From positions 115,828 to 179,827 of the forward strand of contig CAYLXK010000010.1 of the NCBI GenBank assembly GCA_964387685.1: DNA of 64,000 nt. Direction: 5' to 3'. Of the stretch, positions 1 to 9,368 are shown piece after piece (the first letter of the stretch is position 1; each line of letters starts with the position of its first letter). The DNA comes from Bryobacter sp964387685. Its GTDB lineage: Bacteria; Acidobacteriota; Terriglobia; Bryobacterales; Bryobacteraceae. The notes under the pieces were generated by a model. The model searched no databases. It worked only from the letters and a program-made list of their open reading frames with translations, and had not been told where the DNA came from. Position numbers and translations under genes: made by a program.

Positions 1-233
1 CCCATAACGATCGCCGCTTGGCGATTCCGTACGTAGTTGTTGAGGTCGGGGGGCGTTGGCACGGGCACCAACTTTAAGGTTCCCGGACCAGGATTGACGT
101 CGGGGAAGGGATTTACGGCACAGGTTCCCTCCCGATCCGCGGCAAAAGCAACCGGGATTAAACCCGGCGTAGCGAGCGCTACGACCAGGAATCCCGAGAC
201 GATTCTGCGGCTTGAATATAGCAGTTCTCTCAT
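1..233 (-). CDS. Cytochrome c peroxidase-like protein, N-terminal part
   Basis: This gene reads leftward and is cut by the left edge of the window; the first 77 residues are visible. The ATG at 231-233 has GGAGG about six bases upstream, a good ribosome binding site. The protein starts with a basic stretch and a hydrophobic segment ending near VAFAAD, a typical export signal. The mature part then runs into VPVPTPPDLNNYVRNRQAA, an opening that I recall from bacterial di-haem cytochrome c peroxidase-like proteins of acidobacteria, just before their first haem motif. No CxxCH is visible because the gene ends at the window edge, so the family call is inference. The secreted location is well supported. 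Confidence 0.6.
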   Translation of the reverse strand, partial: MRELLYSSRRIVSGFLVVALATPGLIPVAFAADREGTCAVNPFPDVNPGPGTLKLVPVPTPPDLNNYVRNRQAAIVM

Positions 234-417
234 GGAGCCTCCAAGAATGCACTCGATTCCACCCCCATCCTTGGCGGTTGACGGTATAAAGCGAATCGGG
301 AGCCTCTCCAGGCTAACGGTGAAAGATTACGGAAATATGTCCGATATATGAAAAGAAAGAAGTAAAAATTACTTAGAAGGCCAGGGGTATTCAACGGGGC
401 AAATTCGCAGGCAGACC

Positions 418-507
418 CTTTACCTGAAACGCGCTAGGCACGAGCTTACACGATAGCCTTGTCAGAAGAATGTACAACTCATGAGTTCGTTGGCCTAGCG
501 GGTAAAG
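418..507 (+). promoter_or_regulatory. Structured leader upstream of the GalU-like gene
   Basis: The stretch 234-525 has no convincing gene. Inside it, CTTTACC (418-424) and CGCTAGGC (432-439) pair with GCCTAGCG (493-500) and GGTAAAG (501-507), giving a long imperfect stem with a seven-base bulge. The loop holds a perfect 12-base palindrome, AACTCATGAGTT (476-487). The structure ends 18 bases before the ATG at 526, beside the Shine-Dalgarno-like GAGGGG. It could be a transcribed leader that controls translation of the sugar-nucleotide operon, or a protein binding site. It matches no riboswitch class that I recognise. Confidence 0.3.
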
Positions 508-525
508 TAGTGAGGGGCCCAAACT

Positions 526-1371
526 ATGAAAATCTCTGCGGTTATCACCGCCGCCGCGCCCAACCAGCGGCATCTTCTCTACCAAACCTTGGCCAAGGCC
601 GATGGCCGCCTGGAGACGCTGGCCCATTTTGCCGTTGAGCTGCTGCTGCCCGACGGGCGCGAGGCATTGGTGGACCGGCTAGCAATCGTGATCCCCGCCG
701 GGGAGACGCCACGCTTTGCGGATCTGCTCGAAGACGCCGCCTCCAAAGTTACGTTGATCGAGCAGACGGGACCGCGCGGTTACCTGCAGGCTCTTTATCA
801 AGCGCGGGACTTTGTGGCCCATGACCCATTTCTGCATCTGGTGGGGGATCACTTCTACTTGGCCGAGGCGGGCCCATCTTCGAGCCTGCCCGCGGCGCTG
901 ATCGAGAGCTACCGGCGCGAGGGAGCGAGCGTAGTCGCGGTGCAACCCACACGGGAATCCTTGCTGCCTTATTTTGGCGCCGTGGGCGGTGTCCCTTGGG
1001 CGGGAGGGCCCTCCATGTACCTGGTGGATACGGTGCTCGAAAAACCGACTCCGACCGAAGCCGAACAGCGACTGATCGTATCCGGCATGCGCGCGGGGCA
1101 TTACCTTTGCTTCTTTGGCATGCACATGTTTGCGCCGTCTTTGATGCTGTTGTTGGACGAGCTATTCGCCGCGGGCGCGCCGCCTCGAAATTTGTCGGAG
1201 GCCTTGGCGCTGCTGGCCAAAAGGGAGCGAGTACTGGCGACGATTCTGCCGGGCAGCCGCTTTGATTTGGGCGCACGCTATGGAATCTTGCAGGCGCAAT
1301 TGGCTTTGGCCATGCAGGGGCCGGACCGGGAAGAGATCCTAGCGATGATGCTGGAGCTGCTGGCGCGATGA
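526..1371 (+). CDS. GalU-like nucleotidyltransferase, degenerate N-terminus
   Basis: This 281-residue protein has the overall layout of UTP-glucose-1-phosphate uridylyltransferases (GalU fold). A segment with GPRGYLQALYQAR corresponds to the GalU substrate loop, FLHLVGDHFY (near residue 105) carries the metal-binding Asp, and a C-terminal GSRFDLGARYG matches the GalU 'G.R.D.G' element. The N-terminal nucleotide-binding loop, normally AAGxGTRxxPxTK, is replaced by AVITAAAPNQRHLL, so catalysis may be altered or lost. The ATG follows GAGGGG. Its last four bases overlap the start of the next gene, so the two are probably translated together and share a sugar-nucleotide pathway. The fold is likely; the substrate is unknown. 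Confidence 0.65.
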   Translation: MKISAVITAAAPNQRHLLYQTLAKADGRLETLAHFAVELLLPDGREALVDRLAIVIPAGETPRFADLLEDAASKVTLIEQTGPRGYLQALYQARDFVAHDPFLHLVGDHFYLAEAGPSSSLPAALIESYRREGASVVAVQPTRESLLPYFGAVGGVPWAGGPSMYLVDTVLEKPTPTEAEQRLIVSGMRAGHYLCFFGMHMFAPSLMLLLDELFAAGAPPRNLSEALALLAKRERVLATILPGSRFDLGARYGILQAQLALAMQGPDREEILAMMLELLAR

Positions 1372-4300
1372 AATTGCGGGAGATCCTCACGGCGACGGAC
1401 GATACCGTTCGCAATACGGCTTTTGAAGAATGGGCAGCCGGCAAACCGCAGCAAGAACTCGAAAGCGCAGCCCGCGACCTTGAGTCTTTCCGCGCCGAAT
1501 GCGCCAGCCTCTATGAAAAAGTGCGCGCGCTGCTTTTCTTAAGCAACCTGCATCAGTTCTATTTGACGCCCTTGGCCTCGGGGCAAGCGGCGCTGCCCTA
1601 TGGCGCTGTCGAACAGATTCGCAGCCGCCATTTTGAACGTGCCGTCGCCACGCTTTGCGATCTGGCCGCTCAGGTTGGAAGTAGCGCCGCCATATCCAGC
1701 GGCCTCGCCGCCGCCTATCGCGGGCTCGCCTTCCAAACCCTGGCCGAACAGGTGCGGCGCAGCGTGCGCAGTTTTGCGGGCAACCAATGGATGTTCCGCA
1801 CGGGCCATACCGCCGATTACCCGCTGCGCCTCGTGCCCGATCTGCTGGCTGCTTCGCCCTATCCCGTGCTGCACGAATCGACGCCTGTCCGCATGGACTT
1901 AAGCCATAGCGCCTGGAGCGACATCTTCTTTCTCGCCATGGACTATCCCGAGGGCGCCCGCGTGCTGAACATCAGCGTGGATCTGGCGCTGAGCGGCTCG
2001 GCCGCGGGTCCGCGCCCGCCTGTCGAAGCGTTTCTGCGCGTGATCGACGAACCCGTCCTGCGGCTGGTCAGTGTTGACCTCGAGGCGCGGGCCGACATAA
2101 GCACGATTGAAGAAGTCTTTGACTTCGCCGCCGACTATCTCGGTCTCTTGAAAGCCGCCGTCATCGCCAGCGGCGTGGTGCCCTCGGGCCTCGAAGGCAG
2201 CCGTCAGCCCCTCGGCGAAGTGTTGTTCCGGCTGACGGGATCGCGCGAACGCGGCCTCGAAGTAGTGAGCCAGGTGAACGATATTCCCAAAGGCAGCCGC
2301 CTGGCCGTGAGTACGAATTTGCTCGCGTCGCTCATTGCGGCGCTGATGCGGGCCACAGGACAGATCGCTAGCTTAACGGGCCCGCTCACAGAAATCGACC
2401 GGCGCCAGGTGGCGGCGCGCGCCATCCTGGGCGAGTGGCTGGGGGGCTCCGGCGGCGGTTGGCAGGATTCCGGTGGCGTCTGGCCCGGTATCAAGTTGAT
2501 TGAGGGCGTGCCTGCGGCTGAAGGAGATCTCGAGTTCGGCCGCAGCCGCGGCAAGTTGCTGCCGCGCCATACGATCCTTTCGGGTCAGGGCGGTTCCATC
2601 CCGCCCGAGGCGCAACGCAGACTCGAAGACTCCCTCGTGCTGGTGCACGGCGGCATGAGCCAGGACGTGGGACCCATTCTCGAAATGTGCACCGAGCGTT
2701 ATCTGTTGCGCAGCGGTCTCGAGTGGCGGGAGCGCCAAAACGCCATCGCTCTTTTCGACGAACTCCTGGAGGCTCTGCGGGCGGGCGACATCCGCCGCCT
2801 GGGCGCCTTGACGGAGCGCAATTATCGCGGCCCCATCCAAAGCATCATTCCCTGGGCCGGCAATGCCTACACCGACGCGCTGATCGATGCGGCGCGGGCC
2901 CAGTACGGCGAGCGTTTTTGGGGCTTTTGGATGCTGGGCGGAATGAGCGGCGGCGGCATGGGCTTCGTTTTCGATCCGGCCGTGAAAGCCGAAGCTTCCG
3001 AGGGCATGAAGCAGATTCTCGCCCGCGTGAAGCGCAGCTTTGCCAACGCGGTGCCCTTCGCCATTGAGCCCGTGGTCTACGATTTTGCGATCAACTCGAC
3101 GGGCAGCTTTGCGCGCCTGCATGTTGGCAAAGAGGCCCTGTTGAGCCGCAAGTATCACCTCTTCAGCGTGCCCGGCCTGCTGCGCGTTCCGCTGAATCAA
3201 TTGACCGACGAGCGGCGCCTGGAGCTAGGCCGCGTAGCCGCGCACTACGCCGATCTGACCGAACCTCTTTTTGAACGCTTGTTTCCCCGGGAGCAGAGTT
3301 CCGCAACGGACTCGGGCGGTCTGGACGGCTTGCTGGCCTCGCTCGGATTTGACCCCATCGCCCACGAGCGCCTGCGCGCCGAATACCGCGCCAATCGCAT
3401 TGGCCTGGCCAAAAACCTTCTGCCCGTCACAGCCTCCGTAGGCGATGTGAACCGCGCGGAGCTCCTGCAAGTAAACCCCGCTTATGCCGCCACAGGCCGG
3501 GAAGCGCTGGCAGGCGGGCGCGTGGCCGTCGTGACGCTGGCCGGGGGCGTCGGCAGTCGATGGACCAAAGGCGCGGGGACCGTGAAAGCCCTGATTCCTT
3601 TCCATCGGTTTCAGGGGCGCTACCGCAACTTCCTCGAAGTCCACCTGGAAAAGACGGCGCGGGCCGAAGGGCGCGCCCAGGCGCGGATTCCCCATATCGT
3701 TACCACCAGTTACTTGACCGGCGAAGCCATCGAGGAATTCGCCGCTGCGCAGAACGCCATCGTCTCGCGCGGGCGCAGCATTGGGCTCCGCTTCATTCCC
3801 ACCCTGGCCGACCTGCGCTACCTCTGGGAGGTGCTGCCGCAGCAGCAACTGGACGAGCAGAGGCAAAAGGTACGGGCCAGTGGCCGCGCCGGGCTGATGC
3901 GCTGGGTGGAGCAAATGGGCGAGGGCAACGACTACCGGGCCAACCTGCCGACGCAGTGCATCCACCCGGTAGGACACTGGTTTGAGGTTCCGAATCTGCT
4001 GCGCAACGGTACGCTCCAGCGCTTGCTCGAAGCGCAGCCGAGCCTGGCCTACCTGCTCTTGCACAACGTCGATACCTTGGGGGCCACTCTGGACGAGGCG
4101 GTGCTGGGTGCGCACATCGAAAACGGCGCGGGCTTCACCATTGAAGTGGTAGCTAAACAGTTTGGCGATCACGGGGGAAGTCTCGCGCGCGTGGACGGAA
4201 GAATCCGTCTGGTGGAGAGCCTGGCTTTGCCGAGCGAAGAGGTGGAGTTCGGCCTGCGCTATTACAACTCGAGCACCTACTGGATTACGATCGACGCGAT

Positions 4301-4619
4301 GCTGGCGGCTTTCGGTCTCCGGCGGGAGCAATTGGGCGATACCGCCCTGGTAAACGAGGCGGTGCGGCGGACCGCCCAGCGGGTGCCCAGTTACATCACG
4401 ATCAAGGACGTGAAGAAACGCTGGGGACGCGGCCAGGAGGATATCTTCCCGGTTGCCCAGTTTGAAAAGCTATGGGGCGACATGACGGCGCTGGACGACT
4501 TGAGTTGCCGTTACATCGAGGTGCCGCGGCGTCGCGGCCAACAACTCAAAGAGGTGGGGCAATTGGACGCCTGGCTCCGGGATGGATCGGCGGCCGAAAT
4601 TGAAAGCTGGCTGGGCTAA
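1368..4619 (+). CDS. Fucokinase-like GHMP kinase fused to UDPGP-type pyrophosphorylase
   Basis: This 1083-residue protein combines two activities that would turn a free sugar into a nucleotide sugar. The first half resembles L-fucokinase-type GHMP kinases: RMDLSHSAWSD (175-185) matches the sugar-binding 'RVDLAGGWSD' element, PKGSRLAVSTN (307-317) sits at the phosphate loop, PGIKLIEG lies near 373, and GGMSGGGMGFVFDP (about 524) is the C-terminal glycine-rich motif. The second half is UDPGP-like: LAGGVGSRW near 724 is the nucleotide loop, HNVDTLGATLD near 897 resembles the eukaryotic UDP-glucose pyrophosphorylase 'NVDNLGAT', and YNSSTYWI follows. In known bacterial FKP enzymes the pyrophosphorylase comes first. 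Kinase motif 2 is weak, and the sugar is unknown. ATGA overlap with the GalU-like gene. Confidence 0.7.
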   Translation: MKLREILTATDDTVRNTAFEEWAAGKPQQELESAARDLESFRAECASLYEKVRALLFLSNLHQFYLTPLASGQAALPYGAVEQIRSRHFERAVATLCDLAAQVGSSAAISSGLAAAYRGLAFQTLAEQVRRSVRSFAGNQWMFRTGHTADYPLRLVPDLLAASPYPVLHESTPVRMDLSHSAWSDIFFLAMDYPEGARVLNISVDLALSGSAAGPRPPVEAFLRVIDEPVLRLVSVDLEARADISTIEEVFDFAADYLGLLKAAVIASGVVPSGLEGSRQPLGEVLFRLTGSRERGLEVVSQVNDIPKGSRLAVSTNLLASLIAALMRATGQIASLTGPLTEIDRRQVAARAILGEWLGGSGGGWQDSGGVWPGIKLIEGVPAAEGDLEFGRSRGKLLPRHTILSGQGGSIPPEAQRRLEDSLVLVHGGMSQDVGPILEMCTERYLLRSGLEWRERQNAIALFDELLEALRAGDIRRLGALTERNYRGPIQSIIPWAGNAYTDALIDAARAQYGERFWGFWMLGGMSGGGMGFVFDPAVKAEASEGMKQILARVKRSFANAVPFAIEPVVYDFAINSTGSFARLHVGKEALLSRKYHLFSVPGLLRVPLNQLTDERRLELGRVAAHYADLTEPLFERLFPREQSSATDSGGLDGLLASLGFDPIAHERLRAEYRANRIGLAKNLLPVTASVGDVNRAELLQVNPAYAATGREALAGGRVAVVTLAGGVGSRWTKGAGTVKALIPFHRFQGRYRNFLEVHLEKTARAEGRAQARIPHIVTTSYLTGEAIEEFAAAQNAIVSRGRSIGLRFIPTLADLRYLWEVLPQQQLDEQRQKVRASGRAGLMRWVEQMGEGNDYRANLPTQCIHPVGHWFEVPNLLRNGTLQRLLEAQPSLAYLLLHNVDTLGATLDEAVLGAHIENGAGFTIEVVAKQFGDHGGSLARVDGRIRLVESLALPSEEVEFGLRYYNSSTYWITIDAMLAAFGLRREQLGDTALVNEAVRRTAQRVPSYITIKDVKKRWGRGQEDIFPVAQFEKLWGDMTALDDLSCRYIEVPRRRGQQLKEVGQLDAWLRDGSAAEIESWLG

Positions 4620-4626
4620 TGCCGGA

Positions 4627-5151
4627 TTAGGCTAGGACGCTCAGCGAAGCCCCCTCGTAGCGGCTCGTTTCCTGGTAGGAAAACTCAAAGCCCGCAAGCG
4701 TACTTGTGCCGCGGGCCGGGTTCTTCGGAGCGGCGCCCGCCGCGGTGGTTTCTCCGCCGCCGCGAATAAACTTCGCCAGACGGCGCAACAGCTTCGAGAT
4801 ATCGGACAGTTCCTTTTTGTCTAGCTGTCCCTCCACGCTCACGTTCAGTTCCGAGCTGGAACGGCGCTGGTCGCTGTAACTTGCGGAATAACTTGCTGAT
4901 GGGCTGCCAGAGCCCGATTGGGCAACGCCGCCGGAGACCGTCCGGCTTTCCAGGGAGGAAAACGAAAGCGTGACGAGATCGCCGTCGCGGGTTCTGACGC
5001 TTAGGCTGCCAGAGCGCTCGAGCGAGGCGGATTGCGCGGCAACGTCCAGGCGCGCCGAACCGGTCTCGGCCGGGACGGCATTGCGCTGGCGAAACGGCGC
5101 CTGCACGGGAATACTGCGACTGGGCCCGGAAACTGGGGCTATAGCGGACAT
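4627..5151 (-). CDS. Unknown 174-residue Ser-rich protein
   Basis: I do not recognise the family. The protein has no signal peptide or membrane segment. Its N-terminus is Pro/Ala/Arg-rich, the middle is Ser-rich (runs such as SASYSASYS near residue 85), and a conserved-looking segment ELNVSVEGQLDKKELSDI is followed by a basic helix LLRRLAKFIRGGG. The 'V.VEG.LD..E...I..LL' pattern recalls small proteins found beside flagellar or surface-protein genes, but nothing here confirms that. GAGG lies nine bases upstream of the ATG. It converges with the kinase/pyrophosphorylase gene seven bases away and is separated from htrA by a terminator. Confidence 0.6.
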   Translation of the reverse strand: MSAIAPVSGPSRSIPVQAPFRQRNAVPAETGSARLDVAAQSASLERSGSLSVRTRDGDLVTLSFSSLESRTVSGGVAQSGSGSPSASYSASYSDQRRSSSELNVSVEGQLDKKELSDISKLLRRLAKFIRGGGETTAAGAAPKNPARGTSTLAGFEFSYQETSRYEGASLSVLA

Positions 5152-5203
5152 CGAAGGCTACCTCACTACAAGGCTTATCGCCCTGACGCGGAAAAGCTTC
5201 AGT

Positions 5204-5239
5204 AAAAACAAAAAGCCCGCCGGCTTTGGGCCGACGGGC
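5204..5239 (-). terminator. Rho-independent terminator of htrA
   Basis: Read on the minus strand, GCCCGTCGGC and GCCGGCGGGC form a ten-base stem with one G-T pair around a short CCAAA loop (5215-5239). A T-rich tract (5204-5214, read as TTTTTGTTTTT) follows. It begins 23 bases after the htrA stop and ends the htrA transcript before the 4627-5151 gene. Confidence 0.85.
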
Positions 5240-5262
5240 AAATTTCGCTTAAATTAGGCGAT

Positions 5263-6879
<1,617 letters not shown>

Positions 6880-6912
6880 AAGTGTCTTTATCGTTCCTTT
6901 CGCGAACTCTCG

Positions 6913-7851
6913 CTAACTATTAATATGCCCCGTCGGGGGCGATGGTTTCAAATTCACCGTTTCCGGCTTTCCCGCCAGGCTGCCGGATTCGGCCAGCAGC
7001 ACGGCCGCCAACACCAGCGCCGCCCCGGCCAACATCCGCCCCGTCCAGTCCTCGCCCAGATAAAACGCGCTGGCCAGTCCCGCAAATACCGGTTCGGCGG
7101 CAAAGAGCAAAGCGGCCCGGGGGGCCGACACCCGCCGTTGGCCCCAGGCTTGGAGCACAAAGGCGGCCACAGTTGCGCCCAGAATCGTGATGGCAAAAGC
7201 CCGCACCAGACGAGGCGTCCAATTTAGGTAAACCACTCCGTCCAGGCCCCCCATCACGCCTAGGGTGCCCAGCGCACCGGTTAGCGCCACCTGCAGGAAG
7301 GCTAGCCAGGCGAATTCTCCCGCCTCGGCAAAGCGCGTCACCAGCACGATCTGGAAAGCGAAAACGACCGCGCTGCCCAGCGTCAGGAAGTCTCCGAGGT
7401 TGAATCCCATCGACGAATCGGGGTACGTCAATAAGCCAATGCCCACCCCGGCCACCAGCACCGCCGCCGCTTCCCGCCAGGCAACCTTGCTCCGATAGAC
7501 GAAGTAGCCGACAAAAGGTACCAAGACCATGTTGAGCGAAGTTAGAAATCCGCTGTTGGCGGCCGTCGTATATTTGAGGCCGATGGTCTGCAGGATCATG
7601 CCCACACCGAGCACGAGGCCGGTCGCCAGCCCTCCATGCACCGTACGGCGGCTGGGCCGCTGCAGTTGGCCCCGCCACGCCATCGGCAGCAGCACAATTA
7701 AGGGCAAAATCGCCGCCGCGACGCCGAAACGTATGGCCAGAAAGAGCACCGGGCTTGCGTCCCGCAGCGCCTCTTTGACGATCACAAAGCTGACGCCCCA
7801 GATCGCGGCGGCGAGAACGAGGGCCAGGGAGGGTAACAGCGAACGTAACAA
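6913..7851 (-). CDS. EamA-family (DMT) permease
   Basis: This 312-residue membrane protein has about ten hydrophobic segments in two EamA repeats. The first repeat opens with AAAIWGVSFVIVKEAL and the second covers roughly residues 150-290, with the typical FAAEPVFAGL near the end. Proteins of this superfamily export metabolites such as amino acids; the substrate cannot be read from the sequence. The start is a TTG, which an in-frame stop just upstream makes the only option, and no Shine-Dalgarno is visible. The C-terminal tail is polar and ends about 33 bases before htrA, so the two may be co-transcribed. Confidence 0.9.
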   Translation of the reverse strand: MLRSLLPSLALVLAAAIWGVSFVIVKEALRDASPVLFLAIRFGVAAAILPLIVLLPMAWRGQLQRPSRRTVHGGLATGLVLGVGMILQTIGLKYTTAANSGFLTSLNMVLVPFVGYFVYRSKVAWREAAAVLVAGVGIGLLTYPDSSMGFNLGDFLTLGSAVVFAFQIVLVTRFAEAGEFAWLAFLQVALTGALGTLGVMGGLDGVVYLNWTPRLVRAFAITILGATVAAFVLQAWGQRRVSAPRAALLFAAEPVFAGLASAFYLGEDWTGRMLAGAALVLAAVLLAESGSLAGKPETVNLKPSPPTGHINS

Positions 7852-7897
7852 GGAAACCGGATCTTAGTCTAACGGACAAGTTTGAGGGGTAAATCCT

Positions 7898-8626
7898 TTG
7901 CCAATAATTCGTTTTCGCCGCTGGCTCTTGGGCGCGCTGCTTCTGCCCGCCTACTTGCTGGGGCAGCCTGCTCCCACCTATCGCTTGGTCTCGCTTAGTC
8001 CGCCCAGCCCGATCGATCGCCCGCTGGAAGGACTTAACGCCCGCCAACTGGCCCTCCTTGAGAAGCTCAATCGTGCCGACTTAAAGCATCTGCCGCGCCT
8101 GCCGGTGCTGGTTATGCCCGACGATTGGTACCGCGACGAGATTGCCTATTGCCCCCTACCCGCCGAACGCCCTGAGGCGCGCGAGGAAGCCAAAGCCATC
8201 TGGGTGGATCTGCCCCAGCAAGCCTTTGCCGCCTACGAATACGGACGCCTCGTCCGCTGGGGACCGGTGAATTCCGGCGCGAAGAAGTCTCCCACTCCCC
8301 CGGGTGTCTATCACCTCAACTGGCGCTCAAAGCGCCACGTAAGCACATCGAGTTCCGAGTGGATTCTCACGTGGTACTTTAATTTCGAAAACCGCGACGG
8401 CCGAGCCTTCCACGCCTACGCCATGCCCGGCTATCCGGCCAGCCATAGCTGCACGCGTCTGCTCGAGCGGGACGCCGAATGGCTTTACTATTGGGGCGAA
8501 AAGTGGGAAGTCTCTCCCGATGGCCGCCAGGTAGTGCGCCCTGGTACGCGAGTGGTCATGGAAGGCACTTTCGATTTCGCCGCGACGCCCGTTTGGCGGC
8601 TGCTCGGAAAGCCCGGCTCGGACTAA
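7898..8626 (+). CDS. L,D-transpeptidase (YkuD-like), exported
   Basis: This 242-residue protein starts at a TTG preceded by GAGGGG and has an N-terminal signal segment (RRWLLGALLLPAYLLGQ). The second half is a YkuD-type catalytic domain: TPPGVYHLNW is the core strand, and His172 lies 13 residues before ASHSCTRL, a variant of the family's SHGCxR motif with Cys185 as nucleophile. Such enzymes form 3-3 crosslinks or attach proteins in peptidoglycan in the periplasm. The Gly-to-Ser change in SHGC is unusual. It is transcribed away from the EamA gene, with 46 bases between the starts. Confidence 0.85.
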   Translation: MPIIRFRRWLLGALLLPAYLLGQPAPTYRLVSLSPPSPIDRPLEGLNARQLALLEKLNRADLKHLPRLPVLVMPDDWYRDEIAYCPLPAERPEAREEAKAIWVDLPQQAFAAYEYGRLVRWGPVNSGAKKSPTPPGVYHLNWRSKRHVSTSSSEWILTWYFNFENRDGRAFHAYAMPGYPASHSCTRLLERDAEWLYYWGEKWEVSPDGRQVVRPGTRVVMEGTFDFAATPVWRLLGKPGSD

Positions 8627-8664
8627 ACTCACCCATAAATCCATACCTGCGCCACCATATTTAT

Positions 8665-8931
8665 GTGAAGACGACGGTAGAAGTGTCCGAAGCGCTGCTG
8701 AAAAGTGCCAAACTGCGGGCGCTGGAAGAGAAAACGACCCTCAAAGAAATATTCAGCGCAGCCTTGACTGAATACCTGCGGGCGAAAGCCCCGGCGCGCA
8801 GATTTCGCCTGAAAACCATCACCACCAAGGGTTCGGGTCTCCAAGTGCAGGGCGATTGGGACGCCGTCCGGGACTTGCTCTACGAGGATCGCGATCCAAA
8901 TCAGTTACGCGGGGATCATGATCGCGGTTGA
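8665..8931 (+). CDS. vapB: VapB-type antitoxin
   Basis: This 88-residue protein is the probable antitoxin of the pair. From a GTG at 8665 it reads MKTTVEVSEALLKSAK then a helix LKEIFSAALTEYLRAK, the ribbon-helix-helix pattern of VapB proteins, followed by a polar tail that would wrap the toxin. I chose the GTG because the ribbon strand begins there; the frame is open further upstream inside the transpeptidase gene, and no Shine-Dalgarno is visible. The last 14 bases overlap the start of vapC in another frame, a standard toxin-antitoxin arrangement. VapB-VapC complexes usually repress their own promoter. Confidence 0.8.
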   Translation: MKTTVEVSEALLKSAKLRALEEKTTLKEIFSAALTEYLRAKAPARRFRLKTITTKGSGLQVQGDWDAVRDLLYEDRDPNQLRGDHDRG

Positions 8932-9361
8932 CACAAACCTCCTCGTGTACTCGATACGGGAAGATGCTCCATTTCACCGAAGCGCGGCACGGATCCTCCG
9001 CACCCTGGCCGAAGGCGAAGCACCGTGGGCGGTTCCCTGGCCGTGTTTCGTCGAATTTGTCGGCATCGTCAGTCATCCCAGGATTTACTCCCCGCCCACT
9101 CCCTTGGCTGACGCCCTGCAGCAAGTTCGAAACTGGAAGGGCAGCCCAATGCTGCGCGTGCTGACGGAAAATTCTCTGTTCTGGGAGCATTTTTCTGCGG
9201 CGGCATGGGAAGGCCGCGCCACAGGGTCGAAAGTTCACGATGCCCGGATTGCCGCTCTTTGCCGGGCCAACGCCGTAACGGAACTTTGGTCGGCGGACCG
9301 GGACTTCTCCCGCTTTCCTGGACTGGTGGTCCGCAATCCCCTAACCGCGCCAATCCCCTAA
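8918..9361 (+). CDS. vapC: VapC-type PIN-domain toxin
   Basis: This 147-residue protein is a PIN-domain ribonuclease. The acidic active-site residues are Asp5 (MIAVDTN), Glu46 (CFVEFV), Asp108 (VHDAR) and Asp127/Asp129 (SADRDFSRF). VapC toxins cut specific RNAs such as tRNA and are held inactive by the cognate VapB, encoded just upstream with a 14-base overlap. The last codons lie in a 17-base tandem duplication that supplies the stop. The gene ends tail to tail with the SDR gene, sharing four bases. Confidence 0.92.
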   Translation: MIAVDTNLLVYSIREDAPFHRSAARILRTLAEGEAPWAVPWPCFVEFVGIVSHPRIYSPPTPLADALQQVRNWKGSPMLRVLTENSLFWEHFSAAAWEGRATGSKVHDARIAALCRANAVTELWSADRDFSRFPGLVVRNPLTAPIP

Positions 9362-9368
9362 CCGCGCC
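9335..9368. repeat. 17-base perfect tandem duplication
   Basis: AATCCCCTAACCGCGCC occurs twice in a row (9335-9351 and 9352-9368). Because 17 is not a multiple of three, the second copy is read in a new frame and supplies the vapC stop, and it also contains the last codon of the convergent SDR gene. It looks like a recent slippage event. Confidence 0.95.

Noticed and set aside
2373..4331. Long open frames on the minus strand opposite the kinase/pyrophosphorylase gene
   Set aside because: They follow the codon periodicity of the real gene, lack ribosome binding sites and have low-complexity His/Ala/Arg composition.
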